A stretch of DNA of 64,000 nt from Amphirosellinia nigrospora (lineage: Eukaryota > Ascomycota > Sordariomycetes > Xylariales > Xylariaceae), in NCBI GenBank assembly GCA_004123355.1, contig SCHM01000001.1:9062193-9126192 (forward strand), given 5' to 3'. The position numbers were made by a program, and so were the translations under genes. The notes beneath the pieces were generated by a model. That model did not search any database. It was not told where the DNA came from and worked only from the letters and a program-made list of their open reading frames with translations. This document shows, piece after piece, positions 45,589 through 56,038 of the stretch (the first letter of the stretch is position 1; the number at the start of each line of letters is the position of its first letter).

Positions 45589-48500
45589 CTACTCTTGGTT
45601 TTCGGGTTGATCCGAGAGTAACCCTGTTGTCTCGTCGTTTGAACCGCTTTCGGGAGCAGCGGGACAAGTACTTTGATCTTCCACTGTGTCCTTATCCTGG
45701 TCCTTGTCCCCATCACGCACCTCCTCTTCCTCGTTCTGATCTCTGCTCTCGTTCGCGTTGGAAACAGAGTCATGCTCAGGTAATTCATGTTCAGGCAATT
45801 CTCCCGTAGGCAAGTCTCCCGCTGGCATATTTTTCGTAGGCAAGTCTCCTGTTGGCAATTCTCCCGTAGGCAAGTCTCCCGCTGGCATATTTTTCGTAGG
45901 CAAGTTTCCTACTGGCAAGTCTTCCGCGGGCAAGTCTCCTGTCGGTAAGTTTTCCGTAGGCAAGTCTCCTGTTGGCAATTCTCCCGTAGGCAAGTCTCCC
46001 GCTGGCATATTTTTCGTAGGCAAGTTTCCTACTGGCAAGTCTTCCGCGGGCAAGTCTCCTGTCGGTAAGTTTTCCGTAGGCAAGTCTCCTGTTGGCAATT
46101 CTCCGTAGGCAAGTCTCCCGCTGGCATATTTTTCGTAGGCAAGTTTCCTACTGGCAAGTCTTCCGCGGGCAAGTCTCCTATTGGCAAGTTTTCCGTAGGC
46201 AAATCTCCTGTTGGCAAGTCTCCCGCTGGCATATTTTCCGTAGGCGAGTTTCCTACTGGCAAGTCTTCCGCTGGCAAGTCTCCTGTTGGCAAGTTTTCCG
46301 TAGGCAAGTCTCCTGTTGGCAAGTCTTCCGTAGGCAAGTCTCCGCTGGCGAAGAAGGATAGGGAGCTTGAACATGTGGAGTTTCTAGAGAATTAGACGGC
46401 CCATGATTAAGGTTAGACGGCTCTTCGCTTTGGCCCACGCTCGTGTTTGCGTTAGAAACAGAATCGAGAGTGGCGGGACGAACAATCTGATCCTTAGCAG
46501 TGCTCTTGTTCTCGTCCCATCATTTCCCTCGTGTTCCTTGTTCTGGTCCACATTTTGGTTCACGCCAGGAATAGAGCTATGGTTGGGCGAGCCCCCCACC
46601 GGTACGGTAGAAATGGGAACCTGAATATCTAGAGCTGCTGTTGGAGAATTAGACGGTATATGATCGGAGCCAGAAGCCTCTTCCTCGTTCCGGTCCACGC
46701 TCTCGTTAGGAACAGCACTATGCTCAGGCGAGTCTTCTGCAGATAAGGTAGAAATGGGAGCCTGGATATCTAGAGCCGCCGTTGGAGAATTAGACACTAT
46801 ATGATCGTTCGCGCTGGGAACAGCACTATGCTCAGGCAAGTCTCCTATAGATAAGGTAGCAATAGGAACCTGGATATCTAGAGCTTCTGTTGGAGTATTA
46901 GACGACGGTATATGATCAAAGTTAGACGCCTCTTCTTCGTTCCGGTCTACACTCTCGTTCGCGCTGGGAACAGCAGTATGCTTAGGCGAGTCTCCTATAG
47001 ATAAGGCATGAAGGGAAGCATGAATATCTTGAGTTTCGAAGGAATTAGCTTCCTCATGCACAGAAGGCTCGGGGAGAAAGGGAACGGCAAATCTTCTGAC
47101 GATCCTCCCTCATCTACGGACTGCGGCGTGGAAGGGGGTGATATATTCTGAGATGGTCCCCCTCATTTACGAATGGCGCAGCAAAAATAGGTTGAGCACC
47201 GTCGATTGGCGCAGCAAAAGTAGGTTCAGCACCGTATTCAAACATCGCTCTCACGGTCCGCATCGATTCGGGGAAAGGGAGCATTATAGTTGGCACCGGC
47301 TGTGGCTCCGGCTCCGACTCATCCTCGTCCTCGTCCTCATACTCATCTTCATCCTCGTCTTCATACTCATCTTCATCCTCGTCTTCATACTCATCTTCAT
47401 CCTCATCCTCTTGTGATTTTTCTGCGGTATCCAGCGGTGAAGGGACGAGAGCTGTGCCGCGAGCCAGCGGAGTAAATCCGAGTCCGGGGGTGGCCTGATT
47501 ATGCGCTGATCCGGGGACGGAGTTGTCTGTTGACGCTCTTTGCTTTCCTCGTCGGGGTGACTTACCCTTGCTCTCTCCAGTTCTTCTCTCTGAAGTTGTT
47601 CTCTCTGTAGCCTGTCCTGCTCTAGCCGGTCTCTCTCCAGTTGTTCTCTCTGAAGCTGTTCTCTCTGTAGATTGTTCTGCTGTAGCCTGTGTCTCTCCAG
47701 TTCTGCTTCCATCCGTTCTCTCTCTAGTGCAGCCCTCTTCGCTCTCATCTCTCTCCATTCTGCCCATACCGCTTGTCTTTGAGCTTGTCTTTGAGCTCGT
47801 CTCACCTCTAGGTATTTACGGCGCCTAACGAGAAGTTCTCTTAGTTACTACCACTACTATAAATACCTTTCATATAAGTGGGTACCAGGCGGGAGGTTTC
47901 GAGGGAACGGCTCCAAGAAAGGAAGAAGTTATGAAAATTCAAGATTGTGAGCAGATATGGCTTACGTTGTGGGACTCATCCCTGCGAGAATTGAGTCTGA
48001 TGCCAGCACAGGCGGGCCTGGCAATGACGGCGGCGGAGTCGGTGGAGGCTGCGCTCTGGGATTCTGACCTTTCTTGTACTTGATGGGTATGGGCATAGTC
48101 TTCCCTCCCCGAGGCGGTTCTTCCTGGCGCCGCTGGAATGGTCCAGTACCCTCCACAATTTTCACCGCAGACGGTGGTGGGGGAATAGTGGTCTACCCGG
48201 CACCTCCGATAACCAACCGGCCATCGGCGGAAGCTTTGCAAATGTCTCTGGGTCATCCTAGGGCGTTGAGAGAGTTTCCGGCGGGGAATTGGAGGCGGGA
48301 CTACCGGTGGGTATTTAAAGAACCCTCCACTTAGCCTGGAATCATTGAATGTGTTCATTCGACATCGCCGTTGTGCCGCGAATGCCTTGAATAGTCCATG
48401 AGGTACGGGCTCCGGCGGAACAGGAGGTACAGGATGTATAATTTCAGCTTTTGGATCAGGGGCACAATAGGTAGATGGTCTGGATGGCTGGGTAATGATA

Positions 48501-48996
48501 TTGATGATGATCTAGGCCGTTCTCGGCGCCCACGCAGTAATGATAATACACGACGACACCAATATAGACAGATCAGGAAGCTGACAAACAGCCTAAGTCC
48601 GTCGTCTAATCTGCGGTTCTAGCAGCAGCCCTCATCACATGCGCAGAGTCCACAGCAGATCTCGCATCCTGCTTCCTCGCCACCTCGCAGGGACATGTCG
48701 GGCTGGGGTTCAGAGGCCTATTCATTCGAGAAAGAGAGTTTGTTAGTCGAGCGGCGATCTCAGGTTGTTCTAGTGTATTCATGTATTCACGAGAGCTGAA
48801 GTTGGCTATGCTACGATTGTGGTGAAGAAAATAAGAAGAGATGGTGCAACGGGCGAGCGGAGGCAAGAGGCGAGTTGCGCTGTAAGCAATTGAGTGACAA
48901 TGATAAACATACCGGTTGTTGAGTGACGACGCCAGTGGATGACGTTGAGAGGGCCTCCATGGGAGCTTGCTGCTGGGGTTCTTGAGGGGCAGGCAT
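45589..48996 (-). CDS. modular tandem-repeat protein, unrecognised
   Basis: A - strand chain of open frames that reads as one long, mostly disordered protein (or two). From the N-terminus (MPAPQEPQQQAPMEALSTSS): a short hydrophobic stretch (LFVSFLICLYWCRRVL) that could be one membrane pass; a proline-rich segment (IIHPVPPVPPEPVPHGLF); a Gln/Arg/Glu/Leu coil with period 5 (LQREQLQREQLERDRLEQDR); an acidic block of period 8 (YEDEDEDE, 47320-47412); about four copies of a 45-50-residue repeat with TAALDIQ, SPEHSAVPSANESVDRNEEE and DHIPS (46620-47060); a run of period-5 units of type GDLPT/ENLPT/KNMPA (45780-46350); and an acidic tail ending GLLSDQPENQE. Frame changes occur inside repeats where single C residues are missing relative to sister units. 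No family recognised. Whether the whole span is one gene is uncertain. Confidence 0.45.
45775..46350. repeat. 15-bp minisatellite with 120-bp higher-order period
   Basis: About 38 head-to-tail 15-bp units such as CCGTAGGCAAGTCTC, CTGTTGGCAATTCTC and CCGCTGGCATATTTT. The distinctive GCTGGCATAT unit recurs at 45821, 45881, 46001, 46120 and 46225, so the units are arranged in larger blocks of 60, 120, 119 and 105 bases. The two consecutive 120-base blocks from 45881 to about 46120 are almost identical, which points to recent duplication. On the - strand the units encode five residues with Leu-Pro or Met-Pro in fixed position. Confidence 0.92.
47320..47412. repeat. 24-bp tandem repeat encoding acidic octads
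   Basis: Three near-perfect copies of a 24-bp unit, CATACTCATCTTCATCCTCG plus TCTT, flanked by partial copies. On the - strand it encodes Asp/Glu-rich octads with one Tyr each. Confidence 0.85.
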
Positions 48997-51165
48997 GATG
49001 ATTATGTTGATTGAGGCGATGAGTAATGTTCGATAGTTGTAAATGTCTCTAGATGTTGGTGGAGAGAATGATGTAGGGCCGGATGGAAAGTCAGACGCAC
49101 GAGGATGATGGCATGGAGATAGCCTTTTTATACCTTAGACGGCCCTAACAAAGACGGTTACAACGGCAAGACTGCACCTGGGGCGGTCTAGATGTACCAA
49201 TAGCTCAGGTTGCCGGACTCTAACATGCAACAGCCCAATAAGGAGGCATATAACTGGGGACTCTACTGCCTTAGGTATGTACCCTGGGGCTGGGTATGTA
49301 CATGAAGGTACGTACATATAAGCACCTGCGCCTGCGTTCCCACGCAAACAATGGTTTGGGATGTGCACCCAACACCAACCAACGCATGATTTAGATGCAG
49401 ATTAAATACCAATCACGGATATCTCCGAGTTGTACCTCACCTCAGTACGTATACTTGTAAGTATAGGCAGGTATAGATGCCAGTTGTCATTGAACGTGAG
49501 GAGGTGAATGAATGGTAACAACCTTGGAAGCTGAACCTTGAGAAGATGTGTTGTGTTGTGTCGATACTAGGGATGCAATTCATCTACTATCTACTTACTA
49601 CTTACTACTATAGGTAGTTAGGTATAGTTAGATTACAGGTAATACCAGAATCCACTCGTAAACATGCAGCAGGGTCTCCATCTAAGCCACAAAGCTTGAG
49701 CTGACCCAATCGGCCAACACGTCCCACCCCCATCATCCTTGCTCACTCTTCCTCTTCCCACCTCCCGGCTTCTGGAGAATTGTGATGTGAGTTGTGAGTG
49801 TCAGGATTTCAAGGCGCCCTTGCCGTGTAGCGTAGCGCGTGTCCAATGGCCGAGCTAGCACGGGGCTCGTGGCCAATCATTGCCGGCGCCACGGGGGTCG
49901 ACGACAGCTTACGTCTGGCTCGTATCGCCCCATTTTGGGATGTCAGTGCAGACCAGCGCTCAAGCGGCAGGCCTCCTGCATTGCACATCCCCATCATCCC
50001 TATCGCACCCGACTCAATGAAGCTATCCTATCCCATCCCATCCTATCCTCCTCGACACGTCAGGTACCTACAGTAGTGTACTTGGTAGTGACGGTCCTAG
50101 ATTGAGGGTCCAGTGGTCTGTACTATCTCGCACTAACAACTTGACTAGTGTAAGGGACTGATCCCGATACTACCTTACATAGCTGTGTCTCCGTACACGT
50201 TTCCAGTGACGTAACTTTACGGTATGCGGTGTGTGACCGTGGGTATCGGTCATGCTGAATCTGCCCCAGACAGAGGCATATCAGCATGCGACGGGGCTTG
50301 GCCCGGGGACGGAGCTTGCGCTGCCGTTCGTCAAGGATATGAAGCTGGTGCAACTTCTACAAATGCACTATAATTAATAGCGGTGAAATGTGAGTAGTAA
50401 TAGCTTAATATTTCAGAAATTGTATTTTCAGTAACACTAAGTTAGCTTACTTCAGAGCTGTTTCTCTTGTTGATTCTTTTTAGTTCCCATCCCCAATCCC
50501 ACTATCCCGCTTCAGCCCTATCGCAGCGTGCTGCCAAGTAAAAAGATTTTCCTTGGCTTGCATGCCATGGCTCGGGAAATTTCCATGGACAAGACAAATT
50601 TCTATTTCGCACTATCGGTAGCAATTGACGACATCTACTATGTAGCTAAGTGGCCCCCTTTTTTGGTATCTAAGACCTGCTAAACTACACTGGGTAGTAG
50701 GTGAGGTAGTAGCAATAGAGTTACATGATTAAGGTTGGGCGGATAGGCCGAATACCCCAGCTTTCCCCGGATTCTTGCGCCCTTCGTGCATACTTCCCGC
50801 ACGCAACCTGTCGAAATCGCACCATCTTTCATCATGGCAGATCCAAAGCTTGTTCTTTAAAATAGGTAGGCAGGCGACAAAAGTATTTGCTTCCGTATGG
50901 TCCTCCCTACATATGAGTGCCATTCAAAGCTATCAACCACCAAGGTTGTAATGCTTAAGCATAGCACCTCATTTGTTTTCTTTTTCTCGTCATCTGTTTG
51001 AATCATACAACATTCATGTATGTGTCCCCTACGTCCGCTACCATTACCAGTAGCTTGGCCTTCCTAAGGGCCAGAATAACGGTTCTGTTTCGGCGGCGAG
51101 AAATTCGCGGACGCGCCATCATCATAGCTCGTCGACCGCTCAGCCTCATACGCCGGGAGTTCTGG
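48997..51165. other. intergenic, no gene seen
   Basis: About 2.2 kb without a defensible gene. Short TACT/TAGGTA-type clusters occur near 49580-49640. Overlapping open frames at 49809-50105 on both strands have no family features. The left end should contain the promoter of the repeat-protein gene. Confidence 0.45.
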
Positions 51166-51965
51166 CTAGTCATAGCCCGCCTCTAGGTGGCCTGCGCCGG
51201 CGGGATTGGGGACAAGCTCGTACTCACCGCCATCTTTAATGGCCTCGTTACGCATCTTGCGGGCGATCCGCGCGCCGTGGACAAGTTGTACAATGGAAGT
51301 AACCCTGTAATAGCGTGATGAGTGAGTGAGTAAGGAGTGAGTGTGTGTATTGCTAATCGATCAAGTCTGGGACGCGCAGACACCCTCATCTCGTGCACGG
51401 CGATGGCCCGGGAGCGGAGACAAGTGGGGAGGGAAAAGAATCTTAAAAAGACAGACGAAAAAAAACTTACGATACGACCCCGCCCACGATGATGTTTGCG
51501 GGCGAGCCAAGAAAAGCCCGGCTAGGAAGCTGATCACGAAGATCAGGGTCTTTAGAATTGCAGACGTGAGATATAGCGCCGATGACATGCGCCTGCGCAC
51601 CATTTTCACTATCTCGACGATGTCTATGACGATTATGAAGAAGCTAGACGAGACATCGAATAAGGCAGTTGCTCTATTTGAAGAATCAGGATTAGCCATA
51701 TCCCCAACGACAAGAACGAGGCTATAGGCCCACTACACGTTGCGGCGCAGGAGAATATTGGCAAAGGCGGGATGTGGTTTAGGATGCATCGTGATACGTA
51801 CTTGATAATAAATCCCATAGGATCATCTCTATTCTTGAAAACCATCCCGGCGAGCGATAGCCGCAACAACGAGACGAGAAAGAAAAACGAACACGCGAGG
51901 AGTTGAAGGACCCAGGCAGCGATGTTGAGCCTCAGATTATACGGATATTCTGGGGTAGAAGGCAT
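51166..51965 (-). CDS. small multi-pass membrane protein
   Basis: A - strand gene with at least two introns. The start at 51965 gives MPSTPEYPYNLRLNIAAWVL, running directly into a first membrane segment (QLLACSFFFLVSLLRLSLAG) and then NRDDPMGFIIKY. Later segments are SSFFIIVIDIVEIVKMV and LYLTSAILKTLIFVISFLAG. The C-terminal tail, HGARIARKMRNEAIKDGGEY followed by ELVPNPAGAGHLEAGYD, reads to a stop at 51166-51168. The size and the short hydrophilic tail with a GYD end resemble MARVEL-like four-span fungal membrane proteins, but I could not confirm a family. Donors and acceptors in the 51300 and 51480-51500 areas and near 51800 were not fixed exactly. Confidence 0.5.
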
Positions 51966-52654
51966 TTCGGCTGGTTCGGTCAGATTGTGATCTGACTTAT
52001 CGCCGAACCTCGCTCGAATAGTGGTTAATTGACACTGCTTCAATCTATCATGTATAAGTAGTTAGTTAAGACAAGCCCACAATACCGCTAACTCACTCAG
52101 TTCGGCAACTACTACCTACTATGTTGGCTATGTGACGTTGGTACTCTGTGCGCCGTGAAGCTACGGTCAATATTGCCAAGAGAACGCGTATTGACTCACG
52201 ACCCGGGTGGGACGGCGATAAAGAATTTCCCCAATGCGTAGGTAGGGGGGGCAACATTGTCTTTACATCTCCCTGCCCTGTCTTGCCAGCCTTGGCGGCA
52301 CCGATTCAGATATCAATCGCCAGGGGTCAATGTCTCTGCATGGTAGTAAATGGGATTTACCAATGTTACACATGCGGCTGCAGAAGTTGTTCAACATTTT
52401 AAATCATATAGACCGTACGTACTGTGCTGGATTTACGGCGCGCTACAAGACTAGAAATAGAGCTGCAGCATCGATTCGAAACAAGTAGGTTTAACGGGTG
52501 CCTTAATGCAAAACTTGCTACATATAACACTTCTCCAGTACTATACTTATAACGCCGTAGTGAAAGTATGACTGTTCTGGAATCCCAACATTTTCGTATC
52601 CCGTTCTCATAATCTAACCATATAGCTAGCTGGAAACTCATAACGTATATTTCC
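51966..52654. other. intergenic, no gene seen
   Basis: About 690 bases between the membrane protein start and the AME1-like stop, both on the - strand. The open frames at 52148-52402 (+) and 52399-52689 (-) show no motif; the second overlaps the AME1-like C-terminus in a different frame. Confidence 0.45.
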
Positions 52655-54980
52655 TCATCTACCTTCAAGAGCGGCGGCAACACGTTCAAGAAACATGTTG
52701 AAGTCTTTGATCTGTTTTAGCGTACCACCCCCTTCACCCGCCGGGCTGACTTGGTCGTGATCTGAGAAATCAAGAGTCCAAGTTCGCCAGCTCAGCTCTC
52801 TTTTGTTCCCTGGGGTTTAGTTCAGGAGCCATTTTACCGTTTTCGATAGCCAATTCGATGTCATCCATAGTAGAAGATAAATCCAGTTGATTCTAATTAT
52901 GTTAGTATATCGTTTTAACCACCAACAGTAACAAACACTTACTAGAGACTCTTTATTAGCTGTCTCATGTCGCATCCTGACAGCATCAATTCTGAGATTC
53001 ACTTGCTCCCTTTCGGCGCGGATTCTCAGTATTTCATTACGGAGGGAAACCTTCTCCTTCTGCGCAGCCCGCACTCGCTTCTTGAGCGTTCGCAGATTGT
53101 CGAGAGCGATGGTCTAGACCCGTTAGTTTATTCATCCTAGTTTGAAGTAGAGGAAGTGCTTACTTGTCCCTGTAGTCGTGTTCGCAATTCCTCCTGAAAC
53201 GCTTCACGGCTCGCAGTTTTGTCCTGTATATCTTCCTGTTCGCTGACCCATCTGCCTGGTTCGCTTCTTCTTGTAAAGCGGAAAGATATTTCTCCACGGA
53301 CTCCTCACACATCTGCAGCAAGACATCGATGATGTTGGGGGATTTATGGTCGTAAAAGGTATGTCAGCATTAAGAATATTATCAGCCGTATTATCATCGT
53401 TAGGCGTAACGGCTTTGTGTATCTTTGAACAGTGATAGGAATAGATTCGCCGTCACTTTTCCGTCTTGCAACAGGCTTTTTCTTCTCCTTGACAGGTTTG
53501 GGCTGGCTTGTTTAACTGGGCTCACTTTCGTTTGCTTTGGACGTCTTTTTTAATCGGTCGTTCTATCAACGCTGTCGGCGAGTTTGCGTCTCCCACATCA
53601 TCGGCGGCCGTTTTTGCCGAGGGCTAACTCGAGTGCGTTTCCGACCAATTTGACGGGCAGCTTCATGGTCATCGACGTCTCAGCTTCCTCAGCTTCCTCA
53701 TCATTTGCCTCGGCCCCTCCCTCTGCCTCTATCCCTGCGTCTATCTCTGCTTCAACCTCCGGCTCAATCTCGGGCTCGGCCACCGGCTGAACCGCTGCCT
53801 CAGTTTGTTGTTTTTCCGACTCGCTCTCATCAATATCGTAAGGAGATTCAGGGATGATCACCGACTTCTTCCTCAGCTGAGGCTTTCTGGACTACCAGTA
53901 CCCACAGCATCTGGAGGCGAAGAAAGTTCATCTGCATCGTGGACGAGGGTAGTAGGAGTGCTTTGGTGATTTTGACTACGTGTAGACCGCATCGATCGCA
54001 CTGACCGCACTGACCGCACCGACCGCACCGACCGCACCGAGTCCGTAGCTGCCGTGCTATTGCTTTTGCGTGTGAGTGGCGACGATCCATGAAGTGCCTC
54101 GAGTGGAGATGACGGTGTTTTCCTTAAGCTAGCTCTTGTAGTCCTTGCAGATAGGGTGCCCACTGTAGCCATGCTCTGCCTGGTTTTCCGGGCCAACGGC
54201 GAAGATACGACTTCGCCAGTAGCCCCCGCTTCTTCTTCTGCCATGACTAGTCTTTGAAGCTTGGTGCTTTGAGTCACGGCATCCGTCGGTTGGACACGAC
54301 GGCGACGGCCGCTCCCAGGCGCTGCAATTGGGCTCTCTGTCACCTCCTCCTCAAAGTCCACCATGGACACATCAGACAATCTTGATCCGCGAGAAGTGCG
54401 TCGTGGCGTGGGTTCCTGTACCTGCTCGTCATCGTCTTCGTCCATCGGCTCCCCCCTGGGGAGTACGGCCTTGGTTTAAATTTAGTGTGTTTAAATGGGC
54501 CGAAATCCGTTTTGTAGTTGTAGGTGGAGAGTTGGACCGGAGCGAGCCAGACCTCATCACCACGTCTTGCTGGACCGCATTGGCTGGGGTGGGTTTCTGG
54601 CCGCTGCTGAGCCGCGCCGAGGACCTTGTCGCAACTGATGCGCTTGATGCTTGTGAAGTTGCTGATCCAGGCTCGATATTCAGTCGCCGTCGCTTCGCAG
54701 ACGTGTTAGGCTCCGATCGTAGTTGAGGCGGAGGCGGAGATGGATCGGGAGAGGCTTCGGCAACGGGCGCACCGGGGAGCACGAAGCCAAAAGAGTCGTC
54801 GGCTACTTCATGACGTCTATGGAGTATATGTTAGAGTAGTCTTGTTGCAAAGAAAAGGAATAACTGTACCCAGCTCCTCGCATGCGCTGCTGCATGCGCT
54901 CCTCTCGGCCTGGTCACGGTGGGTTAGTGATAACCGAACCAGTACGGAAACGAACCGATTCTTGACTTACTAGCGGCCAT
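52655..54980 (-). CDS. AME1: inner kinetochore protein, Ame1/CENP-U-like
   Basis: Proposed Ame1/CENP-U, a subunit of the inner kinetochore COMA complex that links CENP-A chromatin to outer parts. Seen: ATG at 54978-54980 followed quickly by a donor; then ERMQQRMRGAG, a disordered region with KRRRLN, SSPLARKTRQSMATV and SSPLTRKSN, five to six RSV/RSM/RST tripeptides (53985-54035), an acidic block (EPEIEPEVEAEIDAGIEAEG), then a helical C-terminus: ESVEKYLSALQEEANQ, REAFQEELRTRLQGQ, RAAQKEKVSLRNEILRIRAE and REQVNLRIDAVRMRHE, MDDIELAIENGKMAPELN, and a last GGTLKQIKDFNMFLERVAAA with LEGR before the stop at 52655-52657. The arrangement and the last two helices match my knowledge of filamentous-fungal Ame1 domains. 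At least one base is missing near 52776-52778 (NLD to LLISQI). Another coiled-coil nuclear protein is the main alternative. Confidence 0.6.
53985..54035. repeat. 9-bp tandem repeat encoding Arg-Ser-Val
   Basis: About five copies of ACCGACCGC/ACTGACCGC inside the AME1-like gene. On the - strand it encodes RSVRSVRSVRSVRSM. Confidence 0.85.
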
Positions 54981-56038
54981 GGCGGTGACGAAAATACTTT
55001 GTCCCGTTGTCTATAATGCAGTACCATTTCTGGACGTTGAATTGGACCAACAACTCCAAATTGCTAATTAAGAACTGACGTAGTGTACTGCACTTTACCT
55101 ATCTTAAGACGCGTTGTCGATACGCGCCGAACCCATCCCACCAAAATTGTGGCTGATGCTATCTAATCTACTCCACTGCATGTGGTTCAGCCACATCATT
55201 GCCGCACAGCCAGCTGCAAGTTTGGGTGGAAGTTGTAGGGGTGTGGAGTACTCATAGGCCCAAATAGAATATGCACCCTTGTCCTTAGGGACTATACACT
55301 ATTGCTACATCCACTTGGTACAATGGAAAGAGCTTGCAGATTCGAACCGTAACGCGCCGATTTCCCACTGCGGCCCACACAACGCCACATTCAATTACGC
55401 CACAATTATAAGAACGCGAAAAGTCGAGGGTTCAATTCCGACATCGAGCATGCTAAAGTCTCGTCGAACGCAGGCCAGACCCGTTAGTGGTCGCCATTCC
55501 CGGTAGTGGTTAATGGTATTGGTAGTCGGGAGGGAGCTACGCATATGGATCGTGTCAAATAGAACAATTGGTTTCGCCTTCGGGTCTTTCGGCGAGGGAG
55601 TTTGGCCGGGTAGGGGTGTGGAGTACTCATAGGCCCAAATAGAATATGCACCCTTGTCCTTAGGGACTATACACTATTGCTACAACCACTTGGTACAAAG
55701 TCTAGATCCAATGCTGCAAAGCGGAGTACTCCACATTGGCCGACCGAATAAAGACGGCTGGGGCAACCCCTGTGAATCCATCCACGTAATCCAACCTCGG
55801 AATACGGAGCTTCCCATTCAGCTCTTATGACCTCAGACTTGAGAAACCACCGCCTGAACCACTCCAATAGGCAGCCAAGTACGGTGCATCGCCTGTGATA
55901 ACCTCCACATGTTGTAGTGTATCGCGCGTCGTATCTTGATATGTGAATTTGGTCTCCCTCGCCCGCTATCCTTCATATAGGCCATTTTGAACAGACTCGA
56001 ATCGCGGCACCTCCTCTCGCTTGTAGTATCCCGAAAAG
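54981..56038. other. intergenic containing a terminal-repeat element
   Basis: About 1.06 kb between divergent genes (AME1-like, -, and ERD2, +). The middle is occupied by a small element with 89-base direct terminal repeats (described separately). The right part should contain the ERD2 promoter. Confidence 0.5.
55234..55697. mobile_element. small LTR-type element (TRIM-like fossil)
   Basis: Two direct repeats of 89 bases (55235-55323 and 55610-55698) are almost identical and enclose about 286 bases without coding capacity. The left repeat can be read as beginning TG and the right one as ending CA. The four bases AAGT stand on both outer sides, as expected of a target-site duplication. TGG follows the left repeat, where LTR elements start their primer-binding site. 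This fits a terminal-repeat retrotransposon in miniature, a non-autonomous LTR relative. The close match of the two ends suggests it is young. Confidence 0.5.

Noticed and set aside
45775-46350. CRISPR-like array.
   Set aside because: Units are contiguous 15-bp repeats with no unique spacers, in a eukaryotic genome.
45758-46361. + strand frames of 116 and 89 codons with repeated VGKSPAG-type or RRQVSYWQVF-type words.
   Set aside because: A 15-bp repeat without stops is open in several frames by arithmetic; the - strand frame continues into non-repeat protein sequence on both sides, the + strand ones do not.
55320-55460. Possible tRNA pieces: a GATTCGAACC word near 55340 and a GGGTTCAATTCC word near 55430.
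   Set aside because: Neither is flanked by stems that pair into a cloverleaf; they lie inside the terminal-repeat element.
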